64,000 bases of DNA from Desulfuromonas versatilis (GTDB lineage Bacteria; Desulfobacterota; Desulfuromonadia; Desulfuromonadales; NIT-T3), in the NCBI RefSeq assembly GCF_019704135.1, contig NZ_AP024355.1, forward strand, positions 1,302,001 to 1,366,000, given 5' to 3'. Within the stretch, counting starts at the first letter, position 1, and every line of letters begins with the position of its first letter. A program made the position numbers and the translations under genes. Below, piece after piece: positions 30,133-38,139 of the stretch. Under the pieces are notes generated by a model. That model made no database searches. It worked only from the letters and a program-made list of their open reading frames with translations, and was not told where the DNA came from.

Positions 30133-30165
30133 AAAGGCCGGAGATGTTCTCCGGCCTTTTTATTT
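30133..30165 (+). terminator. Rho-independent terminator after the zinc-ribbon gene
   Basis: AAAGGCCGGAG (30133-30143) pairs perfectly with CTCCGGCCTTT (30149-30159) around a 5-nt loop and runs into TTTTTATTT. Confidence 0.9.
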
Positions 30166-30191
30166 GGTGCGCTTGCCAGGGTCACGGCGAC

Positions 30192-30219
30192 TTGTCAATG
30201 CTCCCGGGGTTGTTAGAAT
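30192..30219 (+). promoter_or_regulatory. Sigma70 promoter of the E2-like/lon-like operon
   Basis: TTGTCA (30192-30197), 16-bp spacer, TAGAAT (30214-30219); both boxes match 5 of 6. The leader to the next gene is about 200 nt and no gene is seen in it. Confidence 0.7.
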
Positions 30220-30426
30220 TTTAGCGTTGCCCAAGCCGATTCGAGGCCTGCCGACGTGCTCGAGGAATCTGTCGTGCCTGACTGGGCTGTTGGACCAGGC
30301 ATCCCTCTTTGGCGTATCGGAGAGGCGTCCTGCGTTGAGCCCGGGGCGGAAAGAGGAGACCGGTTGGCATCGCCGGTTCAGGTGTCGAGCAGGCTTCACC
30401 CCTGCTGATTGATATGGAGGAACCAG

Positions 30427-31530
30427 ATGGCGGTTGAAGTTACCATGCCCAAGCTCAGCGATACCATGGTGGAGGGGACGATTCTCAACTGGCGTATCAA
30501 AGAGGGGGATCGGGTGGCCAAGGGGGATATCATTGCCGATATTCGGGCCGAAGATGCGGCCATGGTGCTGGAGGCGGTCGAGGACGGGGTGGTGGCCGCC
30601 TTGAGGGTCGATGCGGGAGAGTCGGTCAGGGTAGGGTGGGTCATTGCCGTTTTCGCTGGTACGGGGAGCGTGCCCCAGGTGGCCCAAGGACGAACCGCTC
30701 GGCCCCGGGGGGCTGACCTGGACAAGGTCGGCGTGCGCAGCCCGGCCGGACGGCGGGCGCTTGGCGGGGTTGAGGGCAATGCACTGGATCTGGCCGGGGC
30801 AGCCGCCGGCCGCACCCCGGAGAGCGGCCCGGGAACCGCAGAGCCGCGAAAGGCTGAAAAAGCTGTGAGAATCCGCAGGATTCTGGCTCGCAAAATGGTC
30901 GAGAGCTGGCAGAGCATTCCGCATTTTTTCGTCACCATTGCCGTCGACATGACCGACGTGATCAAGTTCCGCAAGGATTTGAAGGTTTCGGTCAATGATT
31001 TCGTCCTCGCGGCCGTGGCCCGTTCGCTTCAGGAGCATCCCTGGGTCAACAGCCTCTGGATGGAGGGCGAGGCGGTGGAGCAGAAAACGATCAATCTGGC
31101 CATGGCTGTGGCCTCCGAGCGAGGACTCTACAGCCCGGTGCTCAAGGACTGTGGCCAACTGTCCCTCAAGGAAATCAGTCGCAGGGCGGCTGATTTGGCG
31201 GCCCGCTCCCACCTGGGACAGCTGCGCCAGGATGACCTGGAAGGGGGGACCTTCACCGTCTCCAACATGGGGATGCTCGGCGTGGAGTCTTTCAGCGCCA
31301 TCATCACCCCGCCCCAGGCCGCGGTTCTGGCGGTGGGAACAATCAAGGGGGAGGTGGTGGTGGACGACAACGGCGAGCCGGGGATCGCTCCAATGCTCAG
31401 GCTGACCCTCTCGGCGGACCATCGCATTCTCGACGGCGCCGACGCCGCCGAATTCCTGGCCACGCTCAAGAGCTATCTTGAAGCGCCCGTCACCCTGGTG
31501 ACCTGTAATTACGGAACGGAGGGGAATTGA
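30427..31530 (+). CDS. 2-oxoacid dehydrogenase E2-like acyltransferase with non-canonical lipoyl domain
   Basis: 367 aa from ATG 30427 behind GGAGG. Residues 1-75 form a biotinyl-lipoyl domain (MPKLSDTMVEGTI, IKEGDRVAKGD, EDGVV), but at the place where E2 has the lipoylated lysine of the ETDKA turn, this protein reads RAEDAAM: Asp43 (codon 30553-30555) occupies the lysine position. A Pro/Arg/Gly-rich segment (about 80-140) has only a shortened trace of a peripheral-subunit-binding domain. The catalytic domain (about 145-360) is intact, with DHRILDG near residue 332. No E1 gene is adjacent; lpdA is 4 kb upstream in another unit. It may be an E2 paralogue with a changed role. Confidence 0.85.
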   Translation: MAVEVTMPKLSDTMVEGTILNWRIKEGDRVAKGDIIADIRAEDAAMVLEAVEDGVVAALRVDAGESVRVGWVIAVFAGTGSVPQVAQGRTARPRGADLDKVGVRSPAGRRALGGVEGNALDLAGAAAGRTPESGPGTAEPRKAEKAVRIRRILARKMVESWQSIPHFFVTIAVDMTDVIKFRKDLKVSVNDFVLAAVARSLQEHPWVNSLWMEGEAVEQKTINLAMAVASERGLYSPVLKDCGQLSLKEISRRAADLAARSHLGQLRQDDLEGGTFTVSNMGMLGVESFSAIITPPQAAVLAVGTIKGEVVVDDNGEPGIAPMLRLTLSADHRILDGADAAEFLATLKSYLEAPVTLVTCNYGTEGN

Positions 31531-31533
31531 ACC

Positions 31534-33951
31534 GTGAAAGCGAACCGTCTTGATCCCCAGCAACTGTCCTGGCGCTGCGACCCCCTCCAGTTCGAGTTCC
31601 AGAGCACCGAGGAGCTCCCCGAGCTGGAAGGGACCATCGGCCAGTCCCGCGCCATGACCGCCATCGAATTCGGCCTCGGCATCAAGGACAGCGGGTTCAA
31701 CCTCTTCCTGATCGGCGAGCCTGGGTCCGGGCGCTCCTCGACGATAAAAAAGCTGCTCAAAGCGCGAGCCGGCGGGGAGTCCGTTCCCAGCGACTGGTGC
31801 TACCTCAACAATTTCGAAGACGCAACCCGTCCCCGCTGCATTCCCCTGCCGGCCGGGCTTGCCCGGGATCTGCACCGAGACGTCGAAGAGTTGGTGGCCA
31901 GGCTGGCAGAAGAGATTCCCAAGGTTTTCGAAAGTAAGGAGTACGAACAGCAGAAAAACCGGATCTCCGGCGATTACCAGGAGAAAAACCGCAAGCTTTT
32001 TCAGGAGCTCGAGGAGCAGGCCAACGAGGAGGGGTTCCTGCTGCAGCGCTCGGTCAGTGGCATGGTGCTGGTGCCGCTGCGTGACGGGCACCCCATATCC
32101 CAGCAGGATTACGAAGATCTCCCCGATGAGGAGAAGGCGGCCCTCGACGAAAAGGGGACCGGCCTGCAGGAGCGGCTCAACGAGGTACTGCGCAAGGGGC
32201 GAGACCTGGAAAAGGAGTTGCGCGAGGCCACCCTGTCCATGGAAAAGGAGATCCTGCTGTTCGCCGTGGGCCACCTGTTCGAGGAACTGGAACAAAAATA
32301 CCAGGAACAGCAGGAGGTGCTCGATCACTTCCAGGGGTGCAAAAAGGACATCCTCGAGCGCATTGACGAGTTTCGCCCCGCCCAGGGCCCGCAGATTTCT
32401 CTGCCGGGCCTGAAGCAGGGCGGCCAGGAGCCATCCTTCGACCGCTACCGCATCAACCTGTTCATTGACAACCGCGACCTCCAGGGGGCGCCGGTGGTCT
32501 ACGAGGCCAACCCCACCTATTTCAATCTCTTCGGGCGTATCGAGCATGTCATCCACATGGGGGGCGCCACCACCAATTTCACCATGATCAAGGCGGGGGC
32601 CCTGCACCGGGCCAACGGCGGGTATCTGATCCTCGACTGCCGGGAGGTGTTGCTGAATGTCTTCTCCTACGAGGCGCTCAAGCGCTGCATCCGCAACAAG
32701 GAGGTCAAGATCGAGGACATGGCCGAGCAGTTTCGCCTGTTCGCCACGGTTTCCCTCAAGCCCCACCCGGTCCCCCTGAAGTGCAAAATCATCATGATCG
32801 GCACGCCCTTGTTCTATTACCTGCTCTACCGGCTGGATCCCGATTTTCGCAAGTACTTCAAGGTCAAGGCCGATTTCGATTTCATGATGAAAAACACCTG
32901 GGAGAATGTGCAGCAGTACGCCCTGTTTATCGGTGCCAAGTGCCGCGAGGAGCAACTGAAGCATTTCGACCCCTCGGGGGTGGCCCGGGTGGTCGAGTAC
33001 TCGGCGCGGTTGATCGAGGACAAGGAAAAGCTCTCCTCGCGCTTTATCGACATCGCCGACCTGATTCGCGAGGCCTCTTTCTATGCCGAGCAGCAGGGTC
33101 GCGAGCGGGTCTCCGAGGAGCACGTCAATCTCGCGGTCGAGGCCAAGATCTACCGCTCCAACAAGGTCGAGGAGCGTATCCAGGAGGCCATCGAGGAGGG
33201 CTCCCTGCTGGTCGATACCGAGGGCGAGGTGGTCGGGCAGGTAAACGGGCTCTCGGTCTACCTGTTGGGCGATTACGCCTTCGGCAAGCCGTCGCGGGTT
33301 ACCGCCCGCACTTTTCTGGGCAAGGCCGGGGTGGTCAACATCGAGCGCGAGGCCAAGCTCTCCGGACCCATCCATGACAAGGGGCTGATGATTTTGAGCG
33401 GGTTTCTCGGCGACCGCTACGCCCAGGACAAGCCGCTTGCCCTGGCCGGATCGGTCTGCTTCGAACAGTCCTACGGGGGGGTCGAGGGGGACAGCGCCTC
33501 CTCCGCCGAACTCTACGCGCTGCTCTCCTCCCTCGCCGCTCTGCCCCTGCGCCAGGAGATCGCCGTTACCGGCTCGGTCAACCAGCGCGGGCAGATTCAA
33601 CCCATCGGCGGGGTCAACGAAAAAATCGAGGGTTTTTATGCCGTGTGCAAGGCCAAGGGGTTGACTGGAGGCCAGGGGGTGATCATCCCGGTGCAGAACG
33701 TGAAGAATCTCCTGCTCAAAGAAGAGGTTGTCGACGCCGTGCGCGAAAACAGGTTTCACGTCTGGGCCATATCCACCGTCGACGAAGGGATCGAAATCCT
33801 CACCGGCGTTGCGGCCGGCACCCGGCAGGAAGACGGCTGCTGGCCCCAGGGAAGCGTAAACCAGCGGGTCGACCAACGCCTGCTGGAGATGGCCGAAGCG
33901 ATCCGCAGATTCGGCAAGGGGAGCGAAAAAAACGGCAAGGAAGATTCCTGA
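31534..33951 (+). CDS. Lon-like ATP-dependent protease (AAA_32/LonB-type)
   Basis: 805 aa, GTG 31534 behind GGAGGGGAATTG, 3 bp after the E2-like gene. N-terminal AAA module with P-loop GEPGSGRS (61-68), Arg replacing the usual Lys as in many members of this family; a long coiled-coil insertion (about 125-265); second half of the AAA domain; and a C-terminal Lon S16 protease domain with the Ser in GDSASSAE and the Lys in NEKIEGFY. It lacks the Lon N-terminal substrate domain and lacks transmembrane helices, so it is neither classic LonA nor archaeal membrane LonB. Substrates unknown. Confidence 0.92.
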   Translation: MKANRLDPQQLSWRCDPLQFEFQSTEELPELEGTIGQSRAMTAIEFGLGIKDSGFNLFLIGEPGSGRSSTIKKLLKARAGGESVPSDWCYLNNFEDATRPRCIPLPAGLARDLHRDVEELVARLAEEIPKVFESKEYEQQKNRISGDYQEKNRKLFQELEEQANEEGFLLQRSVSGMVLVPLRDGHPISQQDYEDLPDEEKAALDEKGTGLQERLNEVLRKGRDLEKELREATLSMEKEILLFAVGHLFEELEQKYQEQQEVLDHFQGCKKDILERIDEFRPAQGPQISLPGLKQGGQEPSFDRYRINLFIDNRDLQGAPVVYEANPTYFNLFGRIEHVIHMGGATTNFTMIKAGALHRANGGYLILDCREVLLNVFSYEALKRCIRNKEVKIEDMAEQFRLFATVSLKPHPVPLKCKIIMIGTPLFYYLLYRLDPDFRKYFKVKADFDFMMKNTWENVQQYALFIGAKCREEQLKHFDPSGVARVVEYSARLIEDKEKLSSRFIDIADLIREASFYAEQQGRERVSEEHVNLAVEAKIYRSNKVEERIQEAIEEGSLLVDTEGEVVGQVNGLSVYLLGDYAFGKPSRVTARTFLGKAGVVNIEREAKLSGPIHDKGLMILSGFLGDRYAQDKPLALAGSVCFEQSYGGVEGDSASSAELYALLSSLAALPLRQEIAVTGSVNQRGQIQPIGGVNEKIEGFYAVCKAKGLTGGQGVIIPVQNVKNLLLKEEVVDAVRENRFHVWAISTVDEGIEILTGVAAGTRQEDGCWPQGSVNQRVDQRLLEMAEAIRRFGKGSEKNGKEDS

Positions 33952-34227
33952 GGGGCAGCTTTCGTTCCTGGCGGATCCCCATCCCCCCGGCCTGGTGCCC
34001 GACCCATCCCGATGCCGTAACGGCGGAGTCAATGCCATCCGTGCGTAAAGGCAAAGCTCCAATCCTTCCCTTCAGTAGAGCCCCCCTCCAACCCCCTTTT
34101 CGTTTCGGGAGCCGGGATCATTCCGACAATGGACCCGAAATGGGCGGGCGAACTTGGGCGGCAACCCCGCGATGTAAAAAAGCTTTACAGGCCCTGTCGG
34201 AAAAAAATACAGGGGCGGGCCTCGTTC
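33952..34227. other. Gene-free stretch after the Lon-like gene
   Basis: No open frame with protein-like composition. Near the end are two AT-rich small inverted repeats (TGTAAA with TTTACA, about 34171-34187, and GCCCTGT with ACAGGGGC, about 34191-34218) that could end transcription from the protease gene, though without a clean T-run. Confidence 0.4.
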
Positions 34228-34255
34228 TTGAGCATTTTTCCTGTAAAATTATGAT
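34228..34255 (+). promoter_or_regulatory. Sigma70 promoter of the structured leader
   Basis: TTGAGC (34228-34233), 16-bp spacer, TATGAT (34250-34255, 5 of 6). Predicted start near 34262 gives a leader of about 175 nt before the secreted-protein gene. Confidence 0.65.
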
Positions 34256-34261
34256 AATCAA

Positions 34262-34438
34262 ACCACATAAATCAGTTGGCGGGGTTTATGCAGTTTGAAA
34301 AACCCAAAGGCAGGGTTGCAAAGGCCAAGACCTGCCGGGTTCTCCGGAGGGGTTCCGAGCCGGCCACTACACCGACCAGACCGGCATCACTTTCCATTCC
34401 CGGCAGGATTGAACGTATGCTGTTGAAGGGAGTGGGAT
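34262..34438 (+). promoter_or_regulatory. Structured 5' leader RNA, possible GEMM (c-di-GMP/cGAMP)-like riboswitch
   Basis: The leader contains a hairpin AACCC/GGGTT (34301-34305 with 34313-34317), immediately followed by GCAAAG (34318-34323) and a further CC, then a CCGG/CCGG hairpin (34335-34338 with 34344-34347) and GGGGTTCCG (34349-34357). This order resembles GEMM-I aptamers (P1b hairpin, GCAAAGCC, P2, GGGUUxCCG), but the usual GGGACGCAAAGCC and GNRA tetraloop are not exact. The downstream gene encodes a secreted protein, a common GEMM target in Geobacter. I regard a structured leader as likely and the ligand class as a hypothesis. Confidence 0.4.
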
Positions 34439-34918
34439 ATGAAAACGTTGCTGTTGCTCCTGATGGCACTGATGTATCCACTGAAGGTGCTTGCCGGCGA
34501 GGTTGATGAAGAGCCCTCCGGCAAATATGATGCGGCCCGGGCTCTCGCCAGCGAGGTCTTGGTGCGCTATGCCCCGGACGTGGAGGAGGCGATGAGGAAG
34601 ATGGCGCAGAAAATCAAGGACCTCACCCGGTATTCCGGCCGCATCGCCTACGAAAAGGACAAAAGGACCCTGCTCATTGAAACCCTGGATCCCGACGACC
34701 GGGTCGTGGAGGTTCTGCGGAAGAAAAAAGAGCCGCCATTGGTGCGCTGGGAGACCCGGGGGAACTTTGAATACGTCAAGGGGGGGCTGGAACTCAACCT
34801 CAGCCGCGCTTTGGGCGAACACAGCAAAATCGCCCTGAGGGGGCTGGTTACCCAGGAATTTTTTGAACCGCGGGATTCGGAGTTTTCCATCCAGGCCAAG
34901 GTCACCATCCGCTTCTGA
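34439..34918 (+). CDS. Secreted protein of unknown function
   Basis: 159 aa from ATG 34439 behind GGGAGTGGG. A clear signal peptide of about 19 residues (MKTLLLLLMALMYPLKVLA then GEVDEE) is followed by a helical, charged segment (about 30-65) and a beta-rich C-terminal part ending in ALRGLVTQEFFEP and a terminal aromatic Phe, which recalls outer-membrane or periplasmic beta proteins. No family is recognised. It stands alone between its structured leader and a histidine kinase and may be controlled by the leader RNA. Confidence 0.75.
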   Translation: MKTLLLLLMALMYPLKVLAGEVDEEPSGKYDAARALASEVLVRYAPDVEEAMRKMAQKIKDLTRYSGRIAYEKDKRTLLIETLDPDDRVVEVLRKKKEPPLVRWETRGNFEYVKGGLELNLSRALGEHSKIALRGLVTQEFFEPRDSEFSIQAKVTIRF

Positions 34919-35140
34919 TCAAACTGGCCGATCCACCTCAACCCTTCTTCTGCCGCTCCCGGGCCAGGGGCCTGCCTTGTCCCTTTGCTCTGCCCCTTGG
35001 GGGTGCGGTCTTATGTGTGCGGTCACGCCTTTTCCCCAGCCAGCAATTTCGCAGGAAACCATTGGCAACTTGCATTTAGACCGGTACCTGTGGTCAAATG
35101 GGCGGAATTAATTTTCTCTCCGGCCGAAGGACTGGCGCCC

Positions 35141-36292
35141 ATGGACACAGCCCGCACCGAAGAAACCCGCTTCGCCCCTCCCCATCGGGCCGACGCTTGC
35201 ACCATCAAGCGCCAGGCCGATTATTTCCGTGAGGACTTCATCACCAAACACCTCCTCGATGCCGTCCCCAACATCCTGATGATCCTCAACCGGCAACGGC
35301 AGATCATCTACACCAATCGCGCCTTGGTGGAACTGGTCGGCAGTGGTGACGAGGCGATGATCCATGGCCTGCGGCCGGGCGAGGTCCTGGGCTGCCACGA
35401 AACCGGCGAGGCCCCGGCGGGGTGCGGTACCGGCGAGGCCTGCAACACCTGTGGCGCGGTGCTGGCCATCCTGGCAGGGCTCTCGGGTCAGCGGGATGTG
35501 CGCGAATGCTGCATCACCCGCACCGTAGACGGCCGGACCGAGTCCCTGAATCTCAGGGTCTGGGTGACCCCCCTGGAGTTCGAAGAAGAAAAATTCTGCA
35601 TCTTTGCCGTTTCCGATATCACCCATGAAAAACGTCGTCGCACCCTGGAGCGGATATTTTTCCACGACATCCTCAACGTGGCCGGCAGTATCCGGGGCTT
35701 TGCCGAACTGCTCCGGGATTACGATCCCGCCGACAAGCAGGGGATCTTCAACCTGATCCACGCTACCGCCGGGAGGGTGATCGACGAAATCGAAGCCCAG
35801 CGCACCATTACCGCTGCCGAGAACCATGAACTGCATCTGGACCCCGAACTGCTCGATGCCAAAATGGCGCTGGTGAAGACTGCCGAACTGTTCCGGCATC
35901 ACGAGGTGGCCAAAGATCGCCGCCTTCTGGTGGATCCAGAGAGCGAGCATGTCATGTTTACCAGCGATGAAACCCTGGTCGGCCGGGTAATCGGCAACAT
36001 GATAAAAAATGCCCTGGAAGCCTCCTCTCCGGGGGAGACAGTGACCCTGTGGTGCGGCCGCAGCAGCACGGGGGTCGAGTTCCGGGTGCACAACCCCGCC
36101 GCCATGCCCCCCGAGGCTCAGCTCCAGGTTTTCCGTCGCTCCTTTTCTACCAAGGGCCCCGGGCGGGGGCTGGGAACCTACAGCATGAAACTGCTCAGTG
36201 AACTGCTCAACGGTGAGGTTGGCTTTAACAGCACCGAGAAAGCCGGCACCACCTTCTGGGCACGCTACCCGAAAAAATTCTCCAAGAACTGA
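35141..36292 (+). CDS. Soluble PAS-domain sensor histidine kinase
   Basis: 383 aa from ATG 35141 (a longer frame opens at 34985, but the upstream part looks non-coding). Residues about 30-160 form a PAS domain (LLDAVPNILMILNRQRQIIYTNRA) containing a Cys-rich insert (GCHETGEAPAGCGTGEACNTC) that might hold a cofactor or sense redox state. The H-box is FFHDILN, typical of small HisKA-like kinases; the ATPase domain has N-box MIKNALEA and a short GLGTYSMK G-box. No transmembrane helix and no adjacent response regulator, so it is an orphan cytoplasmic sensor. Confidence 0.85.
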   Translation: MDTARTEETRFAPPHRADACTIKRQADYFREDFITKHLLDAVPNILMILNRQRQIIYTNRALVELVGSGDEAMIHGLRPGEVLGCHETGEAPAGCGTGEACNTCGAVLAILAGLSGQRDVRECCITRTVDGRTESLNLRVWVTPLEFEEEKFCIFAVSDITHEKRRRTLERIFFHDILNVAGSIRGFAELLRDYDPADKQGIFNLIHATAGRVIDEIEAQRTITAAENHELHLDPELLDAKMALVKTAELFRHHEVAKDRRLLVDPESEHVMFTSDETLVGRVIGNMIKNALEASSPGETVTLWCGRSSTGVEFRVHNPAAMPPEAQLQVFRRSFSTKGPGRGLGTYSMKLLSELLNGEVGFNSTEKAGTTFWARYPKKFSKN

Positions 36293-36313
36293 TTCCTGCT
36301 GCAGGGAACTGAA

Positions 36314-36358
36314 AGCCAGGCGAGGCGGGCCCCGTGGTCTGTCTCGCCTGGCTGTTTC
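36314..36358. terminator. Bidirectional hairpin terminator between histidine kinase and thioesterase
   Basis: AGCCAGGCGAG (36314-36324) pairs perfectly with CTCGCCTGGCT (36343-36353), followed by GTTTCC on the plus strand. It separates two convergent genes. Confidence 0.65.
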
Positions 36359-36368
36359 CGGGGTCGGC

Positions 36369-36749
36369 TCACCCCTCGGAGCGCATGCGCTCCAACTTCG
36401 GCAGCGGCTGACTGTTCCCCTCCTCATCGACACGGACGAAGGTTATGGTGGTGGAGAAAACCTTTTTCTCCTCCGGCCCCCCCGGTTCGTCGGCAAACAC
36501 CTCCACGCCATAGGTCACCGAGGTCCTCCCCTGCCGTTGCGGCAGGATGCTGAAACGCAGGATGGAGCCGTTGCGCACCCGGTGCTTGAACTGGATGTCG
36601 TCCATGGCGATGGTCACCAGCGTGCAGCCGGTGAAATCAAGGGAAGCGACCAGCCAGGCGTATTCGTCGATCCACTTGAGCAGCGCTCCCCCGAACAGGT
36701 AGCCGTGGTGATTGAGGTGCTCGGTTCGTACAATGGTGAAATTGTCCAT
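36369..36749 (-). CDS. Acyl-CoA thioesterase, hotdog fold (YciA-like)
   Basis: 126 aa. The hotdog signature is LNHHGYLFGGALLKWIDEYAW, with the catalytic/helix Asp-Glu and the GG turn of the YciA/BFIT-type thioesterases, and LVTIAMDDIQFKHRV forms the next strand pair. Hydrolyses acyl-CoA to free acid and CoA; chain-length preference cannot be predicted. It is the first of several small minus-strand genes. ATG 36749 is preceded (minus strand) by an AAAGGAG-like site. Confidence 0.88.
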   Translation of the reverse strand: MDNFTIVRTEHLNHHGYLFGGALLKWIDEYAWLVASLDFTGCTLVTIAMDDIQFKHRVRNGSILRFSILPQRQGRTSVTYGVEVFADEPGGPEEKKVFSTTITFVRVDEEGNSQPLPKLERMRSEG

Positions 36750-36812
36750 GCCGCTCCTTTTTCGATGGGTAACTTGCCCGGGGTCAAGGCCGAAGCCCGC
36801 GGAAACAGTTTC

Positions 36813-37430
36813 TCAGCCGCAGCCTTCGATGATCTGCAGAGCTATCAGGCTGATGGCTTTTCGGACCATCTCCAGAGGCATGAAGGGGTCCCCCGGGTAG
36901 CTGTCGAGCTGCAGGGGATTGACGGGCAGGTGCACGAACCCCGCCAGCGGCCCCCCGCCCTGCATCTGGGCAAGGCGCAGCGCCGAGTAGAGCAGGTGAT
37001 TGCAGAGATAGGTTCCGGCATGGCTGGAGAGTTCAGCGGGGATGCCATGCTTCAGCAGCAGCCCCGCTAACCTCGGCAGGTCGGGCAGCGTGCTCCAGCA
37101 GCCGACCGGACCGCCGGGCTCGATGACCTCCCCGCCAAACAGGTTCAGGGCCAGCCGCTCGATGGAGATGCGGTTACGTCCCGGCGCCTGGCCGGTGAAC
37201 AGGCAGATCTGCGGAGCGTGCCTGCTGAGAATTTCACTCAGCTGGCGCTGCAGGCGCGCCTGCTGGCTCGGGCCATCGGCGGCCTCATCGTAATCGAGCA
37301 GTTCAAACCGCAGCAGTCGGGCCTGGAGGCGCAACTCTTCGGGCAGATCCCGGCGCAGCGAATCGACCAGCAGGGCGGAGGCATTCGCTGCGCCGTCGGC
37401 TCGGCGAAATCCGCTGATCAGAACGGTCAT
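36813..37430 (-). CDS. Pyrrolidone-carboxylate (pyroglutamyl) peptidase-like protein
   Basis: 205 aa, start ATG at 37430; the frame is open farther upstream but overlaps the next gene. C15 peptidase family: it begins VLISGFRR, has GQAPGRNRISIERLALN with the catalytic Glu, SSHAGTYLCNHLLY with the nucleophilic Cys, and FVHLPVNP with the catalytic His. All three catalytic residues are present, so activity is plausible. It would remove N-terminal pyroglutamate from peptides. Confidence 0.88.
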   Translation of the reverse strand: MTVLISGFRRADGAANASALLVDSLRRDLPEELRLQARLLRFELLDYDEAADGPSQQARLQRQLSEILSRHAPQICLFTGQAPGRNRISIERLALNLFGGEVIEPGGPVGCWSTLPDLPRLAGLLLKHGIPAELSSHAGTYLCNHLLYSALRLAQMQGGGPLAGFVHLPVNPLQLDSYPGDPFMPLEMVRKAISLIALQIIEGCG

Positions 37431-37459
37431 GACACGCCTCGCAGCCAAACGCCCATCGC

Positions 37460-37708
37460 TCATTCCCTGGGGGGATAAAAGCCGCTCAGGGCCCAGGCGG
37501 TCAGCATCACCATCCCCCCCACCAGCAGTGCCCAGAGTGCGCCGATACGCAGCCAGGAGCCCCATTGGATGCCGGCGCCGGAGCGCACTTGCTCGCCGCC
37601 GGCAAGCAGCCAGGCGGCATACATGGCCACGGCTCCGGCGAACAGCCCGCTCAGGGTGCCGAACCAGAGCACCGCTTTCAGCCGTTTGGGTTTCCCCTTT
37701 CCCGTCAT
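37460..37708 (-). CDS. Small two-helix membrane protein
   Basis: 82 aa with a basic N-terminus (MTGKGKPKRLK) and two transmembrane helices (about 13-36 and 51-75). No family recognised. It lies between the peptidase and the DUF3147 gene with gaps of 29 and 13 bp, so cotranscription on the minus strand is likely. Confidence 0.6.
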   Translation of the reverse strand: MTGKGKPKRLKAVLWFGTLSGLFAGAVAMYAAWLLAGGEQVRSGAGIQWGSWLRIGALWALLVGGMVMLTAWALSGFYPPRE

Positions 37709-37721
37709 GTTCCCTGCCCGA

Positions 37722-38072
37722 CTAGAAGTGCACGCCGAATTGGCGCAGCAGCAGGATGAGCAGCAGGTACAGCGCGATCATCACCCCCATGGAGGCTCCC
37801 AGCGCCCAGAAAAAGCCGACCTGCTGGCGCAGCAGCAGCGGCAGCAGCACGAACAGCGACAGCGAAGGGAGCACCAGCCAGAAAATGCCGGCGGAGAGTT
37901 TCGCCACCTGCTCGGTGCTGCCGGTTTCCAGGTAGAGCCACAGCAGAGCGAGCACCGAGACCAGCGGCACCGAGGCAAGCAGGGCGCCCAGCAGGGTGCT
38001 GCGTTTGGCGATCTCGGAGACGGCGACCACCAACAGCGTCGTCAGGACGATCTTTACCAGGTAATAGGCCAT
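37722..38072 (-). CDS. DUF3147-like membrane protein
   Basis: 116 aa with four predicted transmembrane helices. The N-terminal KIVLTTLLVVAVSEIAKRST and the following LLGALLASVPL match the DUF3147 family, which has no known function. Same strand and close spacing to its neighbours. Confidence 0.75.
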   Translation of the reverse strand: MAYYLVKIVLTTLLVVAVSEIAKRSTLLGALLASVPLVSVLALLWLYLETGSTEQVAKLSAGIFWLVLPSLSLFVLLPLLLRQQVGFFWALGASMGVMIALYLLLILLLRQFGVHF

Positions 38073-38139
38073 GTTTTCCCAGACTTGCGCGAAAAGGTCG
38101 GTCGCTCTTCAAGCATAGCCGATTTTTCCTCCCTGTGGC

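Noticed and set aside
31714-31740. Loss of the P-loop lysine in the Lon-like protease (GEPGSGRS) as a sign of inactivity
   Set aside because: Arg at this position is, to my knowledge, common in the AAA_32-type family, and all other catalytic residues are kept.
30160-34062. A 1300-codon open frame on the minus strand opposite the E2-like and Lon-like genes
   Set aside because: It mirrors the codon structure of two well-supported plus-strand genes in GC-rich DNA, has low-complexity composition and no recognisable domain. The same applies to minus-strand frames opposite lptD (6828-8750), ftsH (15237-16955) and nnrD (22284-23762).
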